A stretch of DNA of 11,017 nucleotides. Origin: Deltaproteobacteria bacterium (GTDB taxonomy: Bacteria > UBA10199 > 2-02-FULL-44-16). The notes under the pieces were generated by a model that made no database searches, was not told the DNA's origin, and saw only the letters and a list, made by a program, of their open reading frames with translations. Both the position numbers and the translations under genes were made by a program. Positions 7,401 through 11,017 of the stretch are shown piece after piece (positions within the stretch are counted from its first letter, which is position 1; each line of letters starts with the position of its first letter). The stretch lies in the NCBI GenBank assembly GCA_016203825.1, contig JACQMA010000134.1, positions 1-11,017 on the forward strand, read 5' to 3'.

Positions 7401-7841
7401 GAATGGCTCCTGAAACCGCTGAGCGGAACGCGGTCGCGGCATGAGGTCCGCGAGGCGATGGCTTCGAGGCGCGACGAACTCGATCGTGATTATCGAGAAA
7501 AGATTGCGGCCATTGAAGGAAAGAAGGAATCACCAGTACACCATCTCCCAGTCATCAATACGACCGGTGAACTGAGTTCCTTCCAGAAGGCGATGTTGAT
7601 TCCCGCGCGTTTTTTGGTGGATGACCGTATGGCCCAGGGTGCACGGGAGGGAGCTGCGCTGACGAATGTGCGCGGCGACCTTGAACGACATATGGCAAGA
7701 ACCGTTGCGGGTCTCGAAGTCCAACGAGCATCCTATCATCAGCGCCGCAATGCCGCGTGGGTCCATCTGTTCCAAGAACAGCAACGGAGGACCCCTTGCG
7801 CTTGCCGTTTTTCGACAACTCCGTATAGTCGTGGTGGATGA
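4479..7841 (+). CDS. Large multidomain protein of unknown family: terminal Cys clusters, helical repeats, hydrophobic region, coiled coil
   Basis: I recognise no family for this 1120-residue protein. Domains in order: Pro-rich start with C19, C21, C26, then HHIERGCASC (46-55, with C52 and C55), loosely like an anti-sigma zinc finger but with imperfect spacing. A single membrane-like segment (about 68-91) follows, ended by RRLLRKKAK. Four degenerate repeats (about 124-226, 273-374, 391-480, 563-632) share the pattern Y-L-x3-A-x3-W followed by LP-x2-F, separated by Pro/Gly linkers. An Arg-rich linker lies at 648-664. A Gly/Ala/Val-rich region (about 716-885) contains four or five hydrophobic stretches. 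A charged coiled coil (about 888-1012) and a second helix (about 1050-1104) precede C1107 and C1109. The start is the first ATG after an in-frame stop at 4470; GAGGG is only 3 nt upstream. Its TGA overlaps the RND start, implying joint function or stoichiometric control. An envelope-associated scaffold or accessory role is only inference. Confidence 0.8.
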   Translation: MATGSTPVGLVPPPFQRPCPCDEEPCGPDHDDELSGAPLKGREFLHHIERGCASCQDEESPPVVLAGWELPVTVGFIDAIVSLGTAAYHLARRLLRKKAKAPLSFPEAERRALPPSSSLPHRDVVVAQFDGLADESNSVVREVGERFRSLAHEPDGTLVRAYLVDRALRRWHHLPDGERERRIAHDPHVVDHALPRTFINDFLIQHLGHDGVPPSILRASAHVWGRGQGIVPAVAEGATDVGAPSPGAPRLPTPMPLANGVMNGGEVTPDPEPVRAQLDDLVNSRDPRLQEAGQRFRDFDPRSRDYLIELAIHLWYYHPDQASFIAASNGGTALLREVVPKSFVKWFAYTYLTEPGMTPAIREAAESWVRFGVPPTRRSRHEPATANEFTPRLEAVRLQLTRQDEISRLPFDVQTYLARVAIDRWYSIPATEQATFVTMVDEPVRGILPYHFVERLGQQWPELEADIVGHAIIHGRLLALFPEWSGVRFAVTRDRAIEVWEALIHVPGFGPEWLIDPQNADLLRELLQPFGKIGTGMRPLTTPDPNPWSLAGEAAPTTDYRGFLLPRVMEDLAEVNPDLRRYPDILAKRAMSLIDDWQAMGETTRRLFVTEVAPGEGMLPQNYISFWHAASPRVGMGERLPLVTGDPSRRPTPSFPFGRRRNRNEEGSTYVGMITGADVAVWMGEVFGAVRPVTRGESPDVARAVATAREATQTIGNAMPRVGVRIGLGGIPFAIGEYASNAILGHPDPPITHLVRSYGALAVGGGVGQVTVDSALHLAGVGASADFSHRLARRTFPLFLALTVHDVAVRRHVAWKELPLAAADVTIASGITVGLGSAVTEAKMTWRIARGLRAVRILSALAAPETLGSSLAVSAIAATTEFTILKGLGKIEERWLSELHEDKLRAEYAEAVRINNELLRMARSGKDVLLESVLRAEKKLLTAEETYLAFLRGKVELLEEGWRAKRRELDREESEWLLKPLSGTRSRHEVREAMASRRDELDRDYREKIAAIEGKKESPVHHLPVINTTGELSSFQKAMLIPARFLVDDRMAQGAREGAALTNVRGDLERHMARTVAGLEVQRASYHQRRNAAWVHLFQEQQRRTPCACRFSTTPYSRGG
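4848..6374 (+). repeat. Four degenerate ~70-100-residue protein repeats within the 1120-residue protein
   Basis: The repeat cores align by eye as AYLVDRALRRW ... ALPRTFINDFL (161-204), DYLIELAIHLWYY ... VVPKSFVKWF (305-347), TYLARVAIDRWYS ... ILPYHFVERL (415-456) and DILAKRAMSLIDDW ... MLPQNYISFW (584-627). Each has a helix with Leu and Ala at fixed positions, an aromatic about four residues after the Ala in the first three copies, a loop of about 20-25 residues, then hydrophobic-Pro-x2-aromatic/Phe. A fifth partial copy may exist at 494-533 (RAIEVWEALIHVPGFG). Divergence is high, so the repetition is old and visible only in protein. Confidence 0.55.
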
Positions 7842-10800
7842 ATATCGTTCCGTTTCTTTTTCGTCATCGACTGACGTTTCATTTGCTCGCGGGATTCATC
7901 ATCATCGCCGGCGTCGTTTCGTATGTGCGACTTCCGCGCGAGGCGTTTCCCAATATCGACTTTGGTATCGTTCTCGTTCAAACGGCCTATCCCGGTGCCT
8001 CAGCCGAGCAGGTCGAACGTCTGATCACGCATCCGATCGAAAAAGAACTCAAAGAGGTCAACGATCTGGATGAGATCTCCTCGGCATCGACCGAAGGGCT
8101 TTCCGTGATTCACCTGAAGATCAATCCCGATGCGCGCGACACCAATCGTGTCGTGAACGACATACAGCGGGCGGTTGATCGTGCAGAGAACCTCCCTGCC
8201 GATCTCCTCGAGAAACCGCTCGTCAAAGAGGTCCAGACGAAACACCAGCCGCTCATGGAGATTGCGCTCTCAGGTGATCTCCCGCAGCTCGAGCTTCAGC
8301 GTTGGGCCAAGCGTCTTGAACAACGCCTCCTCACGATTCCGGAAGTCGCGGCCGTCAGGATGCGCGGCTACGAAGAACCACAGTTTCAAGTGTCCATCGA
8401 TCCCGAGAAATTGGTGGCCCACCACCTTTCGCTGACCGAAGTTGCCGATGTCCTTGCCCGTCACAACGTGAATGTCCCCGGCGGGACGCTTCTTTCGGTG
8501 GCGGGGGAGCAGGTGATTCGGACGAGCGGTGAGCTGTTCACCGTTGATGATGTGAGGCGCGTTGTGGTGCGCGCCAATGATCAGGGACAATCCCTCATGG
8601 TGGGGGACGTCGCTGATGTCGCGATCGCTCCGCGACGGCAAGAAATGTTGTACCGTGTCGACGGCGAAACGGCCGTCATTGTCCAACCGCTCAAGACGGA
8701 ACACGGAGATATTTTTGAACTCAAGCGTGAGATCGAAACAGCGATGGCCGAGCTTCACCAGGGTGCCCCGCCCGATCTCTCCTTTTCAATCATCAACGAT
8801 CTTTCGTACTATGTGAAGCGCCGTCTCCGAGTCCTCACGTTCAATGGTCTTATCGGATTTATTCTGGTGATCATCCCGCTCTTTCTCTTTTTGTCCCCGC
8901 GACTCGCCCTTGGCGCCCTGATCGGCATGCCCACGGCGTTTCTCGCCGCACTCGCTGCGATGCATTTTTTTGGACTCTCAATTAATCTTTTGACGCTCTT
9001 TGGTCTTATCATGGTGCTGGGCATGCTCGTCGATGAAGACATCGTTGTCGCGGAAAATATTCATCGTCTTCTCAAAGCCGGAAAAAGTTATCGCGAGGCG
9101 ATGATTGAGGGCACACGCGAAGTGGCCAAGGCGGTGATTGCCACCGTGCTGACAACGATCACCGCATTTCTCCCCATCTTTCTCATGGGTGGAATCATGG
9201 GAAAGTTTTTGCGCTACATCCCGCTCGTGGTCATCATCACGCTCATCGCCTCTCTCATCGAAGCCCTCATTATCTTGCCGGTCCACCTTTACGACCTCTC
9301 CCGAAATCAGAAGACGTTCGATGGCGGTGGTTTTCGCGAACGTCTCTTTGGCGATCGTTTCATGGCAGGCTTCAGCCGGTGGCTTACGTGGCTGATCGAT
9401 CGTCGTTATCGTGTGGCTGGCTGTGCCTTGGCGGCACTCATCGCCTGTGTTGGGCTTTGGTATTGGAGGATCGATTTTACGCTCTTTCCGAAGCGGGGGA
9501 TCGAGGCGTTTTTCATTCGCGGCCGCGCCCCCGTGGGGACATCGCTCGAAGCAATGACAGAACAGATGAAAGGCCTCGAAAAACTTTCGCTCTCGTTGCC
9601 GCCATCGGAGCTGGACCATGCCTTGACGGAAGTCGGTGTCGTTCAAGGCGATCCCAATGATCCGCTGACAAAACGTGGATCGCACTACGCCCAAATCACG
9701 GTGTTTCTCACACCGGAGAGCAAGCGCGATCGCACGGCTGAAGAGATCATGGACGGTCTTCGAACACAACTTCCCGTAGTCGACGGCTTGGAGGAAGTGA
9801 CGCTGGAGACGGTCCATCGAACACCCATCGTCGGTCGTCCCGTCGCGATTCGCGTTATGAGTGATGACATTGAAAAACTTGAATCTGCGGCGAAGCAGGT
9901 CAAAGAAGTACTCACGACGATTGAAGGGGTGAGCGACATTGGCGATGATGCGGGGGTGGGCAAGCGCGAGTTGCGCGTGGTGGTTGATCCGGTTCGTGTT
10001 GCCGAGGCCGGGCTCACACTCGATCGCGTTGCGCGAGCCGTTCGTTTTGCCTTCGAAGGTGGAAAAGCTACGACCATAAAGCAGGGTGACGAAGATTGGG
10101 ACGTCGTCGTCAAATTTCCGGAAAGCTTGCGTTTCGATCCAGCGTCGCTTGCGCGCGTGACCATTGCGAATCCCCAAGGAAACCTCATTCCCCTTGCCCA
10201 GGTGGCGACGTTTCAGGACGAAGAAAGTGTCGAGGTGATTCGCCATTTTGATCGTCGTCGAACTGTGACCGTGGCCGCTCAGGTCGATGAACGTCGCACG
10301 TCGTCGTCAGAAGTGAATCGCAGCGCCAAACACCTCCTCGACCAAACCCTTGGCGGCGACCCCGATCTCACCATGACGTACGGTGGTGAAATGGAAGATA
10401 CCCAAGAATCGTTGCAGACATTTTTTCATGCCTTTGGATTGGCGCTTCTTTTAACGTATATCATCGTCGTGGCTTCCGTGTCTGATGTGATTGCACCGAT
10501 CGTCATTATGGCCTCCATCCTTTGGGGGCTCATGGGGGTCGTGATTGGTTTTGTGCTGATGGGGGAACAACTTTCATTCCTCGCCCTCATGGGCGTGATT
10601 GGCATGACCGGCATCGTGGTCGACGTGGGGATCCTCATGGTCGACTTCATTCACAAAAAAGAAGAGGAGGGGATGGCGCCCATTGCGGCCATCATTGAAG
10701 GATCGAGGTTGCGTCTCCGCCCGATTCTCCTCACAAACGCCACCACCATTTTGGGAATTTTACCGGCATCGATCGGTCTTGGTGGCAGCGAGCCCTTCAT

Positions 10801-10927
10801 TCAACCGATGGCCCTGGCCCTCAATTGGGGAATTGGTTTTGGCTCCTTGGCTTCTCTCTTCCTTACGCCGGTACTCTTAGCCATCGTTCGCGATTTCATT
10901 CCGAGAAGAAAAAGAAGCGAACCCTAA
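7838..10927 (+). CDS. RND-superfamily efflux permease (HAE1/AcrB-like)
   Basis: This 1029-residue inner-membrane transporter has the full-length RND plan: TM1 (about 13-30), a first periplasmic porter region (31-325), TM2-6 (about 333-483), TM7 (about 524-543), a second periplasmic region (545-860) and TM8-12 (about 862-1017), with a basic cytoplasmic tail. Family landmarks are FPNIDFGIVLVQTAYPGAS (37-55), the TM4 motif GMLVDEDIVVAEN (395-407), GIVVDVGILMVDF (925-937) and RLRPILLTNATTILG (959-973). Such permeases export small molecules or lipids using the proton gradient, usually with a periplasmic adaptor and outer-membrane channel. Neither partner is encoded in the window. The TM4 pair that is Asp-Asp in AcrB is D399-E400 here, and D929 aligns where AcrB has a lysine. 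ATG 7838 follows an in-frame TAG four codons upstream and overlaps the preceding stop, so translation is probably coupled. The substrate cannot be told. Confidence 0.92.
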   Translation: MNIVPFLFRHRLTFHLLAGFIIIAGVVSYVRLPREAFPNIDFGIVLVQTAYPGASAEQVERLITHPIEKELKEVNDLDEISSASTEGLSVIHLKINPDARDTNRVVNDIQRAVDRAENLPADLLEKPLVKEVQTKHQPLMEIALSGDLPQLELQRWAKRLEQRLLTIPEVAAVRMRGYEEPQFQVSIDPEKLVAHHLSLTEVADVLARHNVNVPGGTLLSVAGEQVIRTSGELFTVDDVRRVVVRANDQGQSLMVGDVADVAIAPRRQEMLYRVDGETAVIVQPLKTEHGDIFELKREIETAMAELHQGAPPDLSFSIINDLSYYVKRRLRVLTFNGLIGFILVIIPLFLFLSPRLALGALIGMPTAFLAALAAMHFFGLSINLLTLFGLIMVLGMLVDEDIVVAENIHRLLKAGKSYREAMIEGTREVAKAVIATVLTTITAFLPIFLMGGIMGKFLRYIPLVVIITLIASLIEALIILPVHLYDLSRNQKTFDGGGFRERLFGDRFMAGFSRWLTWLIDRRYRVAGCALAALIACVGLWYWRIDFTLFPKRGIEAFFIRGRAPVGTSLEAMTEQMKGLEKLSLSLPPSELDHALTEVGVVQGDPNDPLTKRGSHYAQITVFLTPESKRDRTAEEIMDGLRTQLPVVDGLEEVTLETVHRTPIVGRPVAIRVMSDDIEKLESAAKQVKEVLTTIEGVSDIGDDAGVGKRELRVVVDPVRVAEAGLTLDRVARAVRFAFEGGKATTIKQGDEDWDVVVKFPESLRFDPASLARVTIANPQGNLIPLAQVATFQDEESVEVIRHFDRRRTVTVAAQVDERRTSSSEVNRSAKHLLDQTLGGDPDLTMTYGGEMEDTQESLQTFFHAFGLALLLTYIIVVASVSDVIAPIVIMASILWGLMGVVIGFVLMGEQLSFLALMGVIGMTGIVVDVGILMVDFIHKKEEEGMAPIAAIIEGSRLRLRPILLTNATTILGILPASIGLGGSEPFIQPMALALNWGIGFGSLASLFLTPVLLAIVRDFIPRRKRSEP

Positions 10928-11017
10928 CGGTTATCGTCTTTGTGCCGGTAAAGAATCACGTTGACCTTTTCGACGGTCACGAGTCCTTCACCGATCATGG
11001 GGTCGAGCTTGGGAAGG
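10924..11017 (-). CDS. DUF190-family protein, C-terminal fragment
   Basis: Thirty C-terminal residues are present, running LPKLDPMIGEGLVTVEKVNV and then ILYRHKDDNR before TAG (10926-10924). The GLVTVEKVxVI-Y-R ending is characteristic of the DUF190 family (PF02641), small ferredoxin-like proteins of about 100-115 residues often found beside the CrcB/Fluc fluoride channel. The N-terminal two thirds lie beyond the window. It is convergent with the RND gene, and the two stop codons overlap in four bases (10924-10927). The assignment rests on a short stretch and on recall of the family C-terminus. Function is unknown; a CrcB gene just outside the window would support it. Confidence 0.7.
   Translation of the reverse strand, partial: LPKLDPMIGEGLVTVEKVNVILYRHKDDNR

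Noticed and set aside
8978..10246. 422-codon open frame on the minus strand
   Set aside because: It lies wholly antisense to a clearly recognised RND permease, has low-complexity His/Arg/Asn-rich translation and no family motif; it is a shadow of codon use in the sense gene.

Overview
The window looks like chromosomal DNA of an uncultured diderm bacterium, possibly a deltaproteobacteria-like lineage. It encodes an RND permease, which implies an outer membrane, together with housekeeping genes and a c-di-GMP receptor domain. Genes are densely packed, two pairs are coupled by ATGA overlaps, and base composition is moderately GC-rich by eye. I see no rRNA, tRNA, CRISPR array, insertion sequence or phage gene. 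The lineage cannot be fixed from this sequence alone.

Layout. (1) 1-1038, minus strand: a Glu/Leu-type amino-acid dehydrogenase, cut at its C-terminus by the window edge. Its start codon lies inside a perfect 9-bp hairpin. (2) 1141-2343, plus: a Na+/Ca2+-exchanger-superfamily membrane protein, divergent from (1). (3) 2364-2687, minus: a PilZ-domain protein, convergent with (2). A near-perfect 28-bp palindrome (2340-2367) contains both stop codons. (4) 2789-3808, plus: gpsA, glycerol-3-phosphate dehydrogenase. (5) 3840-4073 and 4070-4357, plus: two small proteins overlapping by ATGA; the first has a possible Sm/Hfq-like barrel. (6) 4358-4478: a structured leader with a 19-codon mini-ORF and competing hairpins. 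(7) 4479-7841, plus: a 1120-residue protein of unknown family. It has terminal cysteine clusters, one N-terminal membrane segment, about four degenerate helical repeats, a Gly/Ala-rich hydrophobic region and a coiled coil. (8) 7838-10927, plus: an RND permease that starts inside the stop codon of (7) and has altered proton-relay residues. (9) 10924-11017, minus: the C-terminal end of a DUF190-family protein, overlapping the RND stop by 4 bp.

How the genes may work together. The dehydrogenase, exchanger, PilZ protein and GpsA look like separate housekeeping or signalling units with their own promoters. From gpsA rightwards, five genes lie on one strand with gaps of 121 bp or less and two ATGA overlaps. 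The best candidate for something undescribed is the pair formed by the 1120-residue protein and the RND permease. They appear translationally coupled, no adaptor or outer-membrane factor gene is visible, and the large protein matches no family I recognise. No gene-free stretch exceeds about 125 bp.
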